Below, piece after piece: positions 54,755-63,311 of a stretch of 64,000 nt of DNA (positions are counted from its first letter, which is position 1; the number at the start of each line of letters is the position of its first letter). This stretch comes from SLST01 sp964458555 (GTDB lineage Bacteria; Spirochaetota; Spirochaetia; DSM-27196; SLST01). Location of the stretch: positions 12,069 to 76,068 of the forward strand of contig CAYWJH010000005.1 in assembly GCA_964458555.1 (NCBI GenBank), read 5' to 3'. The notes below the pieces were generated by a model. The model worked only from the letters and a program-made list of their open reading frames with translations, had not been told where the DNA came from and searched no databases. Position numbers and translations under genes: made by a program.

Positions 54755-55640
54755 GCGTGCAATCGGGCCTCTGACGGGCGTGCTCCTCGCGCTCGTCGCC
54801 GGCACGGCTGCCGCGCAGTACCCCGAGATAGGCGCACTCGACCGTTCGGACCCGCTGTACGCGCAGCACCAGAGCGACATCCGGGACTACTACCGTCGCT
54901 CGAGCGCCGGCGACGAGCTGCCTCCGTTGCTCCTCTACCGTTACCGCGTACGCACCGACGATACGCTCTTCGGCCTCGCGGCCCGACTATCGCTGCCGTA
55001 CAGCGCGCTGGCAACGCTCAACAGACTCGCCGCGCCGGAGCTCGAACCGGGATCCACGCTCCTGATCCCCGGCGTTCCCGGCGTCTTCGTGCCTCTCGCG
55101 CCGGAATCCGACCTCGAGTCGATCATGCACGACCTGCGCCGAGAACGCCAGGCGGACGTAGTCACGATCGCCGGGGCGTCGGTGTTCCGCTTCTTTCCCG
55201 GCGAGGATTTTCTTCCGGAGGAGCGACTCGCGTTCCTGGGCATGATGTTCCGTCGACCGCTTCCCGACGGCGAGCTCACCTCGGGGTGGGGTCCCCGGAT
55301 CAATCCGATCACCGCCGAGTACGGCTTCCACGGCGGCGCCGACTACGCGGCGACCGAAGGCACGCGCGTGCTCGCCTCACGGGGCGGGCGCGTCGGTGAG
55401 CTCGGCGTCGATCCTGTCCTCGGCAAATACGTCATCCTCGAGCACACCGGGGGCTTCCAAACAGTCTACGGACATCTGTCGACGATCGCGGTATCGTTGA
55501 ATGATGAGGTCCGTTCGGGTATGATTCTCGGCGCAGTCGGGAGTACGGGGATGGTCACCGGTTCTCATCTCCATTTCGAGATCCGCCAGCACGGACGTTC
55601 CCGGGATCCCGAAGCGATGCTTCCGCGGGAGAATCGATGA
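54723..55640 (+). CDS. LysM/M23 peptidoglycan endopeptidase
   Basis: A 305-residue exported hydrolase. The signal peptide covers about 1-31, the LysM domain 73-117, and the M23 domain about 185-295. All zinc and catalytic residues are there: His203 and Asp207 in HGGADYAA, His251 in YGHLS and HLHFE with His284. It should cut peptide cross-bridges of peptidoglycan. It overlaps the small membrane protein before it and the PEGA gene after it (ATGA). Confidence 0.9.
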   Translation: MSFARLVAQGKRAIGPLTGVLLALVAGTAAAQYPEIGALDRSDPLYAQHQSDIRDYYRRSSAGDELPPLLLYRYRVRTDDTLFGLAARLSLPYSALATLNRLAAPELEPGSTLLIPGVPGVFVPLAPESDLESIMHDLRRERQADVVTIAGASVFRFFPGEDFLPEERLAFLGMMFRRPLPDGELTSGWGPRINPITAEYGFHGGADYAATEGTRVLASRGGRVGELGVDPVLGKYVILEHTGGFQTVYGHLSTIAVSLNDEVRSGMILGAVGSTGMVTGSHLHFEIRQHGRSRDPEAMLPRENR

Positions 55641-56629
55641 GGCGATACGCGACACTGACACTCCTTCTGCTCCTCGCTGCCGCCGTGGCCGCCGAAACGC
55701 TGCGCGGCCCGCTCGGTGCGGAGCTTTCGGTGAGCCCGGTCGAATCGGCGGAAGCCACGGGCATCGAGCTCGAGAGCGTGGTCCTCATCGGCCTCGAATG
55801 CGACGCGCGCTTCCTCGAGGCGATCGACATCGAGTTGACCGCCCCGCCGGCGGTAGCGGAGTTCCCGGGTGCCGTGTCGCTCTACCTGCTCGGGCCAATC
55901 AACCGGGAGGAGCGCTCGGGCGTCGTAAACGTCGTGGGAGAGGAACTGCTGACGCGACCGTTGCGCCGAGCCGGGAAGTCGTTCGTCCAGGTCGTCCTTC
56001 GCGGCGACTCGAGCCCGGACGCCTCCCCGGCGGTGACGCGGATCGAAGACGTCGTGGACCCCGCCGCGTTCCCGCTCGCCTTGTCGATCGTCCCCCGCAT
56101 GAAGGGCCTTCCCGACGCGCTGCAGGCGGCCGAGTTCTCGGTCACCGCACGTCCGGTGACGCGCGAGGTGGGCGCGATCAGGGTGCGCTATCTTCGCGAG
56201 GACGGATCGACCTTCGACCCCGATGGGTCACGAACGCCGGATTTCACGCTCAGCCTCGACGGCGAGCCGGTCGACGTCCGGGGTGAATACCTGCTCGAGC
56301 CGGGGCTTCACCGGCTCAGGCTGAGCTCGACGCGGTTTCAGGACCAGCAGATCACCGTGGGCGTCGACCGCGGCCGGACCGTCGTCGTTGACCTGCCGCT
56401 CGATCTCGCGCTCGCGACCGTCGCGTACACGACCCCGCGCGGTTCGACCGTCTACGTCAACGGCAACCCGCTCGACGCGGCCGTCGGGGACTTTACCGTG
56501 CCCCCCGGAGAGCATACAATAGTAGTAGTGTTGGGCGATTACTCTGTGACACGGACGTTCCGCGTCGAGGAGGAAGGCTCGTACGCGATATCGCTGACGA
56601 TGAATATCGTCATAGAAGAGATCAAGTAA
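55637..56629 (+). CDS. Secreted PEGA-like domain protein
   Basis: A 330-residue exported protein; the signal is residues 1-20. The first 190 residues are beta-rich with no family I recognise. The C-terminal 120 residues contain PEGA-like units (GEYLLEPGLHRLRLSSTRFQ; TPRGSTVYVNGNPLDAAVGD), small beta domains common in surface proteins. It is the last gene of the envelope operon, followed by a strong terminator. Confidence 0.75.
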   Translation: MRRYATLTLLLLLAAAVAAETLRGPLGAELSVSPVESAEATGIELESVVLIGLECDARFLEAIDIELTAPPAVAEFPGAVSLYLLGPINREERSGVVNVVGEELLTRPLRRAGKSFVQVVLRGDSSPDASPAVTRIEDVVDPAAFPLALSIVPRMKGLPDALQAAEFSVTARPVTREVGAIRVRYLREDGSTFDPDGSRTPDFTLSLDGEPVDVRGEYLLEPGLHRLRLSSTRFQDQQITVGVDRGRTVVVDLPLDLALATVAYTTPRGSTVYVNGNPLDAAVGDFTVPPGEHTIVVVLGDYSVTRTFRVEEEGSYAISLTMNIVIEEIK

Positions 56630-56719
56630 TACTCGTCGTGAGACGATAATCAAGGTGTCGGTTGTTCATTATAGTTCCCCTCCCAGTTTACTATGTGTAT
56701 GACCGGCGACCTAACGGTT

Positions 56720-56750
56720 GGCCGGCACCTTCGGGTGCCGGCCTTTTTTT
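56720..56750 (+). terminator. Intrinsic terminator of the envelope operon
   Basis: A 10-bp perfect stem (56720..56729 with 56734..56743) closed by a TTCG tetraloop and followed by seven T. It ends the unit that begins at 49906. Confidence 0.95.
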
Positions 56751-56778
56751 AGCGGGCGTCTCCAGCGGGCGTCTTCGA

Positions 56779-56816
56779 CCGGCGACGAGGCGTCGCCGGA
56801 CAGCTCATCCGGATGA
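56779..56816 (+). promoter_or_regulatory. Inverted repeats upstream of the class A PBP promoter
   Basis: Two symmetrical elements: a 9-bp stem with 3-base loop (56779..56799) and a perfect 12-bp palindrome TCATCCGGATGA (56805..56816) that abuts the -35 box. The palindrome is a likely operator. Confidence 0.45.
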
Positions 56817-56845
56817 TTGACACGGCGTGGGCGGCTCCGTAACCT
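56817..56845 (+). promoter_or_regulatory. Promoter of the class A PBP gene (predicted leaderless)
   Basis: TTGACA (56817..56822), 17 bases, TAACCT (56840..56845), then six bases to the ATG at 56852. No ribosome site is present. Confidence 0.55.
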
Positions 56846-56851
56846 GTGGCT

Positions 56852-59698
56852 ATGCGATTCAACGGCAGGCACCGGGTGGTGCTGCTGGTTCTCATAGGGT
56901 TCACGGTGCTCATCGCGATCGCGGTCGGAGTAACCGTTGGCGTGGCGATTGCTTCGGTCCACAACGTCCGCGAGATCTCACGGTCGACCGAGACCGAATC
57001 GGCGTTGCCTACCGTCCTCATCGATCGCGACGGCGCGGAGATCACCGAGCTCTTCGGTGACGAGAAGCGGTCGCTCGTCTCGATCGAGGACCTCCCACGA
57101 CACGTCATCTACGCGCTCGTCACGCGCGAAGACCGCGCGTTCTTCCAGCACAACGGGTTCAACCTGTGGCGGATGACGAACGCGGCAGTCAACCTCGCGC
57201 TCGACTACGTCACAGGCGGACGCGTCGGCTACTTCTCCGGCGCGAGCACGGTCACGCAGCAGCTGGCCAAGATGATGTACACCGATCAGAGCGTGACCGT
57301 CACCCGGAAGCTGCGGGAGCTGTGGTGGGCGCTTCAACTCGAGCGACACTTGACCAAGTACGAGATCCTCGAGGAGTACCTCAATCGCATGCCGTTCGGT
57401 CACGGTACGTACGGCATCGAAGCGGCGAGCCGGTTCTACTTCAACCATCCCGCCACCGAGCTCACTATTGCCGAGTCGGTCCTGCTCATTCTCCAGTTGT
57501 CGAGCCCGGGCCATCTCACCTATTCGCCTATTGCGAATCCCGAAAGCGCGCGCGGACTGCAGCGCGAGATCCTCGACCAGATGGTCGAGCTCGGGTACGC
57601 GACGCAGGATGAAGCCGACGCGAGTTATCAAGACTACTGGGCGAACCACGACTACACGCGGAGCGCCAACACCGCCGCGTTCCTCGAGCGACTCGAGAGC
57701 GATCCCGCCCCGTGGTTCACCGAACACGTGCGGAATCGGTTGCAGGACGAGCTCTTGCTCGGCTCGGCGAATATCTACACCGACGGATACACGGTCTTCA
57801 CGACCCTCGACCTCGACTACCAGCTCGTCGCCCAACAGCAACTCTGGGAGGGCATCAGCGACGCAAACGCGACCTATCGCCGCAACCAGACCAATAGCGA
57901 GGAGCGCATCGAGCGGTTCGTGCCGATGATCGAGATGCTCTCGCTCGGGTTCGACATTGAGAACGTCAGGGTGGGGACCGAGCGCGACCAGAAGCGCGCC
58001 GCGATACACTTCCGCGATGAAATCGCGCCCATGCTCGACCTCCTTTCCATGTCGTTTGATTCGACCGAGCAGGACGCGATGCGACAGATTGCCAAGGCGG
58101 CGTACCTGCAGCGCCAGCAGGTCACCGAGCGAACGAAGGTCGAAGGCGCCATCATTACCCTCGAGAACGACACCGGCCACATCCTCGCGATGGTGGGCGG
58201 CAGTCCCTTTGAAGGCAGCAACCAGAACAACCGCGCGATCAACGCGCGTCGCCCGCCCGGCAGCGCGTTCAAGCCGCTCTACTACGCCGCGGCGATCAAC
58301 GAAGAGGTCATCAGCCCTGCGACCGTGTTTATGGACTCGCCGGTGGTCTTCTGGAACAACGACGGAACCCCGTACGTTCCGGAGAACTACAACGGGACGT
58401 GGGACGGTCCCACGCGCGCCCGCTACGCGCTCGCTACCTCCATGAACGTCGTCTCGCTCAAGGTGCTCGACCGCGTGGGCTTCACCGACGCGCTGGGCAC
58501 CGCGGGGCGCCTGCTTGGCCTGAACGAGACCCAGATGGCCGAACGGGGCTTCGAGCCGCGGTATCCGGTCGGGCTCGGCACCGTCAGCGTCAGCCCGCTG
58601 CTCATGGCCAAGGCCTTCGCGACCTTCCCGAACGGCGGGCGCGAGGTCATCCCGGTTTCGATTCTCAAGATCGAGGACCGCCGCGGCGTGACGATTCTCT
58701 CCCCCGCCCAGGATGTGGCGGAGGAGCTCGTGCGCAAGGGGCGGACCACGCAGATCATCAGCCCACAGGCGGCGTACATCATGGTCGACATGCTCCAGAG
58801 CACCGTCGACTTCGGCACGCTGCGTAACCGTCGCTTGCTCGTAGGCGGCTTCGACGATATGCCCATGGCAGGCAAGACAGGGACGACGCAGAACTGGTCG
58901 GATGCCTGGACGGTCGGCTTCTCCCCGTATATGACGACCGCCGTCTGGCTCGGTTTCGACAGAGGCGGGAGCAACAGCCTTGGCACCAACCAGACCGGCG
59001 CGCAGACCGCCGGGCCCATCTGGGCGCGGTACATGAAGACGGTCCACGAGGAACTGCCGCCACGAGAGTTCGACCGGCCGACGGGAATCGTCGAGGTCAC
59101 GGTGACCGCCGAGAGTGGGAAGCTTCCGACCGAGGATTACCGGGGCACGACGGTCGAAGAGCTCTTCATCGCCGGATCAGCGACGATTCCCTCCGAGTTC
59201 GACCAGGACCAGGCGTTCCACGACCAGCGACGCGAGCGGCTCGCGTTCGAGCGAACCCGCCCGACATCGATCCGCCCGACGGCCGCCCGCGACATCTTCT
59301 CCGGCAGCGCGCTCGATACGAGTCGGCGCGACGACGAGGAAGACGGCTCGACGTCGCCCTTCGGCGGGGGCGGCGCGAACCCGTTCTTCGACGACCCCGG
59401 CGCCGACGTTCCCGGCTCCGGAAGCGACGAGGACGGCGCGAACCGGCGGTCGATCGAATCGACCAACCCGTTCGACGTCACCCCGGACGCCGAGTCGGAC
59501 GAACCGGCTCCGATCGACCCCGATGCCACGGATCCCGACCCCGCCGAACCCGACCCTGCTGACGATGACCCGGACGACGCCGAACGCGAAGGCCGCACGA
59601 CGCAGGACGACGAGACGACGCCGCAGGACGCCGACGAGGCGACGGGGGACCCCGGCACAGACGAAGAGGAGCCGCGGAGCAACCCCATGCTCGACTAG
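56852..59698 (+). CDS. mrcA: Class A penicillin-binding protein (PBP1A type)
   Basis: A 948-residue bifunctional peptidoglycan synthase. The membrane anchor lies at about 8-33. The glycosyltransferase (GT51) domain has REDRAFFQHNG (catalytic Glu near 92) and STVTQQLAKMMYT. The transpeptidase has the SxxK Ser in GSAFKPLYYAA near residue 471, SMN in ATSMNVVSLK, and KTG in AGKTGTTQNW near 673. The last ~170 residues are a disordered Asp/Glu/Pro/Thr tail, longer than in most PBPs and carried on the periplasmic side. An in-frame GTG at 56846 is an alternative start. Confidence 0.95.
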   Translation: MRFNGRHRVVLLVLIGFTVLIAIAVGVTVGVAIASVHNVREISRSTETESALPTVLIDRDGAEITELFGDEKRSLVSIEDLPRHVIYALVTREDRAFFQHNGFNLWRMTNAAVNLALDYVTGGRVGYFSGASTVTQQLAKMMYTDQSVTVTRKLRELWWALQLERHLTKYEILEEYLNRMPFGHGTYGIEAASRFYFNHPATELTIAESVLLILQLSSPGHLTYSPIANPESARGLQREILDQMVELGYATQDEADASYQDYWANHDYTRSANTAAFLERLESDPAPWFTEHVRNRLQDELLLGSANIYTDGYTVFTTLDLDYQLVAQQQLWEGISDANATYRRNQTNSEERIERFVPMIEMLSLGFDIENVRVGTERDQKRAAIHFRDEIAPMLDLLSMSFDSTEQDAMRQIAKAAYLQRQQVTERTKVEGAIITLENDTGHILAMVGGSPFEGSNQNNRAINARRPPGSAFKPLYYAAAINEEVISPATVFMDSPVVFWNNDGTPYVPENYNGTWDGPTRARYALATSMNVVSLKVLDRVGFTDALGTAGRLLGLNETQMAERGFEPRYPVGLGTVSVSPLLMAKAFATFPNGGREVIPVSILKIEDRRGVTILSPAQDVAEELVRKGRTTQIISPQAAYIMVDMLQSTVDFGTLRNRRLLVGGFDDMPMAGKTGTTQNWSDAWTVGFSPYMTTAVWLGFDRGGSNSLGTNQTGAQTAGPIWARYMKTVHEELPPREFDRPTGIVEVTVTAESGKLPTEDYRGTTVEELFIAGSATIPSEFDQDQAFHDQRRERLAFERTRPTSIRPTAARDIFSGSALDTSRRDDEEDGSTSPFGGGGANPFFDDPGADVPGSGSDEDGANRRSIESTNPFDVTPDAESDEPAPIDPDATDPDPAEPDPADDDPDDAEREGRTTQDDETTPQDADEATGDPGTDEEEPRSNPMLD

Positions 59699-59706
59699 GA
59701 GCACTT

Positions 59707-60108
59707 GTGAAGATCGAGGTTGAAAAAGTCATCATCCGCAAGCGCGTCCGCAAGAACCTCGGGGACCTCTCCTCGCTGATGGAGAGCATGCGTAAGCACG
59801 GCCTCCTGAACCCGATCGTCATCAACAACCGGAACGAGCTCGTCGCCGGCCACCGGCGCACGGAAGCTGCCCGCCGTCTCGGCTGGACGACGATCGAGGC
59901 GCGCATCGTCGACAACGACGAAGACGCGGACCTCGTAGAGATGGAGATCGAGGAAAACACGCAGCGCAAAAACCTCACGACCGACGAGCTCGCCGAGGCG
60001 TATCTGCGCCTCGACCGGATGCGTCACCCCTCGTTCTTTACCAGAGTCCGACGCGCGATCGCACGATTCTTCCGCAGACTCTTCGGCCGCGGCACGAAGC
60101 GTCGTTAA
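59707..60108 (+). CDS. Short ParB/Srx-domain protein
   Basis: A 133-residue protein with only the ParB N-terminal CTPase/nuclease-like domain: VIIRKRVRKNLGDLSSLMES, LLNPIVINNRNELVAGHRR and ENTQRKNLTTDELAEAY. There is no helix-turn-helix or dimer domain. The last ~30 residues are very basic (RRAIARFFRRLFGRGTKRR) and could bind nucleic acid or membrane. GTG start after AGGAG, eight bases behind the PBP gene, so the two are cotranscribed. It is not a chromosome-partitioning ParB as such. Confidence 0.82.
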   Translation: MKIEVEKVIIRKRVRKNLGDLSSLMESMRKHGLLNPIVINNRNELVAGHRRTEAARRLGWTTIEARIVDNDEDADLVEMEIEENTQRKNLTTDELAEAYLRLDRMRHPSFFTRVRRAIARFFRRLFGRGTKRR

Positions 60109-60113
60109 GCCGC

Positions 60114-61688
60114 CTACCAGATCTCTCCGAACGCGTGCGGCCGCTCGCAGTACTTGCACACGTAGCGGTTTTCGCCGGCCCCGAGGAACTCCGGGCTGAC
60201 CGGCTCGAAGTGCGCAGGGTTGCTGATGCAGTCGTCGTTCTTACAGCTGATGCCCGGCAGGTTGTAGACCCGCGGAGGCATGCCCATACGGTACTTGCGG
60301 ACCACCTGCCCGCCGTGCACCATGTTGAGCGTGCACCCCGGCGCGCTCGCGCCGAGCATCTTGATCTCGTGCTCGGCGAGATCGAGCAGGTCGGGCAGCG
60401 AGATGATGCCCTTATGCTCGCCGGTCCGTTGCGACGTGAATACGCCGTGTGAGCTCACACGGTTGAGCTTGAGGATCCGGCGGATCTTGTCGATCTGGTC
60501 CCAGATCTCGGCCGCGGTGGACCCGCGCCCGATGTGGTCGATGACGATCCCGTTGTCCACCGGCTTGATGCCGATCTTGTACTCGGGCTTGCTCTCCGCG
60601 GTTGCCTCGGCCTCGTAGACGAAGTCGTCCGGATACTCGTGCTCGACCCGCGGGCGACCGGTGAAATCGCCCCCCAGCCCGCCGGAGACGAGCGCAAGCT
60701 CGACGATCCGCGTGTAGTAGCCGTTCATACTCTGCAGCTCCCACGCGTTGAGCGGCGTCTCGTCGAGGAAGGACGGAATCGTGGGCGTGACCTGGTGCCG
60801 CGGCAGCGGATGGAAAAACCGCGTCGCCTCGTCTACGGAGGCCAGGTGCTCGCGCCGGAACGTCACCGACTCGCGCAGGCGGTCGGCCTTGTCGAGCAGC
60901 TGTTCACCCATCCGCTCGAGCTGCAGCCGCGTGAAGTACCAGACCGGCGCGATGCGACGCTGCGCGAGGTACTCGTCAATACTCTCAAAGCGCCGGATCG
61001 CGAAACCCTGCTGCCTCATCCGCTCGACATAGTGCGGCGGCATCGTGATCTCGTCGGGCGCGATGAGATCGACCTCAACCTCGTCGAAGACCTGCAGCCC
61101 GTCGACTTTCGAGTGCACGGTACGCCCATGAAAGAGGTCGCCCACCAGCGCGACGTGCAGATGCGACCGGTCCCAATTACGCTGCTCGAGGAAGCTGAAC
61201 TCGTCGAGAAACTCCTGCGTGGGGTGCTCGTGGCGACCGTCACCGCCGTTGATGAACGCCACCGGTGGAAGGCCGGCCTTCTCGGTGTAGCTGCCCAGCG
61301 CGGTCTCGAGCCATCGGCACGTGCCTTCGAGCTTCGTCCTGACGACGAATACCGACTGCTGCGAGTACCCGACGAGCATCTTCACCGTGTCGGTGATGCT
61401 TTCTTTCTTGCTGAACGACGAGCCGGTCGCGCTGAAGTCGTTGACGCGCAGATTGTGGAACTTGGCGGCGTTCCGAAAGGACTCCTTCGTTCGAGTCGAG
61501 TCCTCGAGAAAGAGCAGATAGACGCAGAGGTCCGGACGGTCGACCCGGAATCGCGCGAGCGACGCCGCGTCCCCGCTGCGCAGGGCATCCTTCAACAACC
61601 GCGTCTGGTCGTAGAGGTAGATCTGCTCGTCCACGGACAGATCGCGGACGATCTGAATGGTCCGACCGAGGAAGGGAGAGCCGCTCAC
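60114..61688 (-). CDS. pyrBI: Aspartate carbamoyltransferase, catalytic and regulatory chains fused (PyrB-PyrI)
   Basis: A 524-residue fusion that makes carbamoyl aspartate in pyrimidine synthesis. Catalytic part, about 1-350: EDSTRTKESF (carbamoyl phosphate), GRHEHPTQEF, VALVGDLFHGRTVHS and FFHPLPR. Regulatory part, about 370-524: GIVIDHIGRG, then the zinc site CKNDDC and CKYC near the C-terminus. E. coli has these as two chains; fused forms are known in Thermotoga and some spirochaetes. GTG at 61688 overlaps the P83/100 stop (GTGA). carAB, which makes its substrate, is 20 kb away. Confidence 0.94.
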   Translation of the reverse strand: MSGSPFLGRTIQIVRDLSVDEQIYLYDQTRLLKDALRSGDAASLARFRVDRPDLCVYLLFLEDSTRTKESFRNAAKFHNLRVNDFSATGSSFSKKESITDTVKMLVGYSQQSVFVVRTKLEGTCRWLETALGSYTEKAGLPPVAFINGGDGRHEHPTQEFLDEFSFLEQRNWDRSHLHVALVGDLFHGRTVHSKVDGLQVFDEVEVDLIAPDEITMPPHYVERMRQQGFAIRRFESIDEYLAQRRIAPVWYFTRLQLERMGEQLLDKADRLRESVTFRREHLASVDEATRFFHPLPRHQVTPTIPSFLDETPLNAWELQSMNGYYTRIVELALVSGGLGGDFTGRPRVEHEYPDDFVYEAEATAESKPEYKIGIKPVDNGIVIDHIGRGSTAAEIWDQIDKIRRILKLNRVSSHGVFTSQRTGEHKGIISLPDLLDLAEHEIKMLGASAPGCTLNMVHGGQVVRKYRMGMPPRVYNLPGISCKNDDCISNPAHFEPVSPEFLGAGENRYVCKYCERPHAFGEIW

Positions 61689-63253
61689 GGCGCGATGCGA
61701 AGATCGTCCAGGCTGAGCGACACCACACGGTCGTCTTCGGTCTGGACCCACACCTGCCCGTCGCTGAAGGCGAGCGTCGTGTAGGGGTTCACGCCGATGA
61801 CCGACCGATCGACGAGCGCAAGTTCCTCGTCAAACCGTCCGAGGTAATACTGCCCGGCGTCGCGTACCACGGCGTACGCGCGCGCCGGCTCGCCGTGCAC
61901 CACGAGCGAGCTACCGAGAAAGATCTCGTTCTCGCCCCGGTTGCTCTCCGCGAGCGTCGTGACGTCGAATTGGGCAAGGCGACCGGACCCGTCGGCAGAC
62001 ACGATGACGAGGAGCTCTTCGGCGAGAAAGGTATAGCTCCGACTGACGATTCGGTCCTCGCGCGAGCGGTTGAGCAACAGCCCGTTCACGGGGTTGATCT
62101 GGACGAGCTGTCCGAGCACCGTCCCGGCCTCCTCGCGAACCTGGAGAAAGTAGATGGGGGAGAGGTCCTCGAGGCCGCGCATCTCCTCGGAGATCTCGCG
62201 CTCGTCGAGCAGCGCCCTCGTGTCCCGCGCGATTCGCTCGCGCTCTTCGCGCACCTGCTCGGTGAGGTCGGCGATCTCCTGGCGCTCCTCGGTCACCTCC
62301 GCGCGACGCTCCTCGAGCTCCTCGCGCTCCTCTTCGGCCTGGTCCTCGCGCTCGGCGACCTCCTGCTCGCGCTCGTCGAGCTCCTCTTCGGCGGTCGCGC
62401 GTTCTTCCTCGGGCAGTTCTTCGGCCCGTTCGCGCTCCTCCTCAACCGCCTCGCGCTCCTCCTCGATCGCCTGTTCTTCCTCGGCGATCCGTCGCTCCTC
62501 TTCGGCGATCGCCTCCTCTTCCTCTTCGACGGCCTGTTCACGCTCGTCGATGACGCGCTCGGTGAGGTCGACCATGTCCTGGCGTTCCTCGACGCCGCGG
62601 TCTTCCTCCTGGCGCAACTCTTCCACCACGCGCTCGTCGCCGAGCTCGCCGGGCTCTACGCTGCCGATCACGCCCGGCGCCGCGCCTTCGGCGAGCGGGA
62701 TGACGACTCGGCTCTGCCCCGGCCACTCGTCGTAGCGTCGGGCGAGACCGGCGGTTGCCGCGGTGAGGTTCTCGGTCACGACCGTCTTGTAGCGCTCTTC
62801 GAAGAACTCCATCTCCCCGCGGACGACCGCGTTGTAAATCGTCGACCAGCGCGCGAGGAGATCTGCGTCCGCGGCATCGTAGCCGTACGCCTCCTGCAGG
62901 AAGCCCGAGATGATGCGTCGGACGTTGTCGATGTGGTCTATGCTCGCGGTCTCGAGCGGGACGAAGATGTCGGCGTCGAGTCCCTCGTCCACGTCGCGGT
63001 CGACGGCGTGGATGATTCGATACCTGCCGTTCACGACGAAGTCGCCGTACCCCGCTTCGATATCGATCCCGCCGGCGAGGCTTCGACCGATACCGACGAT
63101 CTGCTCGACCGAGTCGATCCGCTCGTAGGGGCCGGAGTAGTTGATGAACTCGATATCGCGCGTTCCGAGCTCCTGCAGCTCGTCCTCGTCGACGTCAATC
63201 GCGAACGCGAGCGCCGAAACCAGGATGAGAAGCCCGATGAGACCTCGTCGCAT
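61685..63253 (-). CDS. P83/100 family protein
   Basis: A 522-residue exported protein related to the Borrelia P83/100 antigen. The signal is residues 1-18 (MRRGLIGLLILVSALAFA). The N-terminal domain (about 19-200) has FINYSGPYERIDSVEQIVGI and FVVNGRYRIIHAVD. The centre (about 215-370) is an Arg/Glu-rich coiled coil. The C-terminal domain (about 375-522) is beta-rich (SPIYFLQVREEAGTVLGQLV) and may be a propeller-like fold. Function in spirochaetes is unknown. GGAGG precedes the ATG and a good promoter lies at 63273..63301. It is cotranscribed with pyrBI. Confidence 0.87.
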   Translation of the reverse strand: MRRGLIGLLILVSALAFAIDVDEDELQELGTRDIEFINYSGPYERIDSVEQIVGIGRSLAGGIDIEAGYGDFVVNGRYRIIHAVDRDVDEGLDADIFVPLETASIDHIDNVRRIISGFLQEAYGYDAADADLLARWSTIYNAVVRGEMEFFEERYKTVVTENLTAATAGLARRYDEWPGQSRVVIPLAEGAAPGVIGSVEPGELGDERVVEELRQEEDRGVEERQDMVDLTERVIDEREQAVEEEEEAIAEEERRIAEEEQAIEEEREAVEEERERAEELPEEERATAEEELDEREQEVAEREDQAEEEREELEERRAEVTEERQEIADLTEQVREERERIARDTRALLDEREISEEMRGLEDLSPIYFLQVREEAGTVLGQLVQINPVNGLLLNRSREDRIVSRSYTFLAEELLVIVSADGSGRLAQFDVTTLAESNRGENEIFLGSSLVVHGEPARAYAVVRDAGQYYLGRFDEELALVDRSVIGVNPYTTLAFSDGQVWVQTEDDRVVSLSLDDLRIAP

Positions 63254-63272
63254 AGCGACCTCCGTTACCCCT

Positions 63273-63301
63273 ACTATACCCTGTTCAGCACCCGCGTGCA
63301 A
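63273..63301 (-). promoter_or_regulatory. Promoter of P83/100-pyrBI
   Basis: Minus strand TTGCAC (63301..63296), 17 bases, TATAGT (63278..63273). The start is expected near 63266, just upstream of the GGAGG site. Confidence 0.65.
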
Positions 63302-63311
63302 AGATTCGGAT

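Noticed and set aside
62160..62570. Glu/Arg-rich repeat in the P83/100 gene as a DNA repeat array
   Set aside because: It is a protein coiled coil encoded by varied Glu/Arg codons, typical of the family; there is no regular DNA unit.
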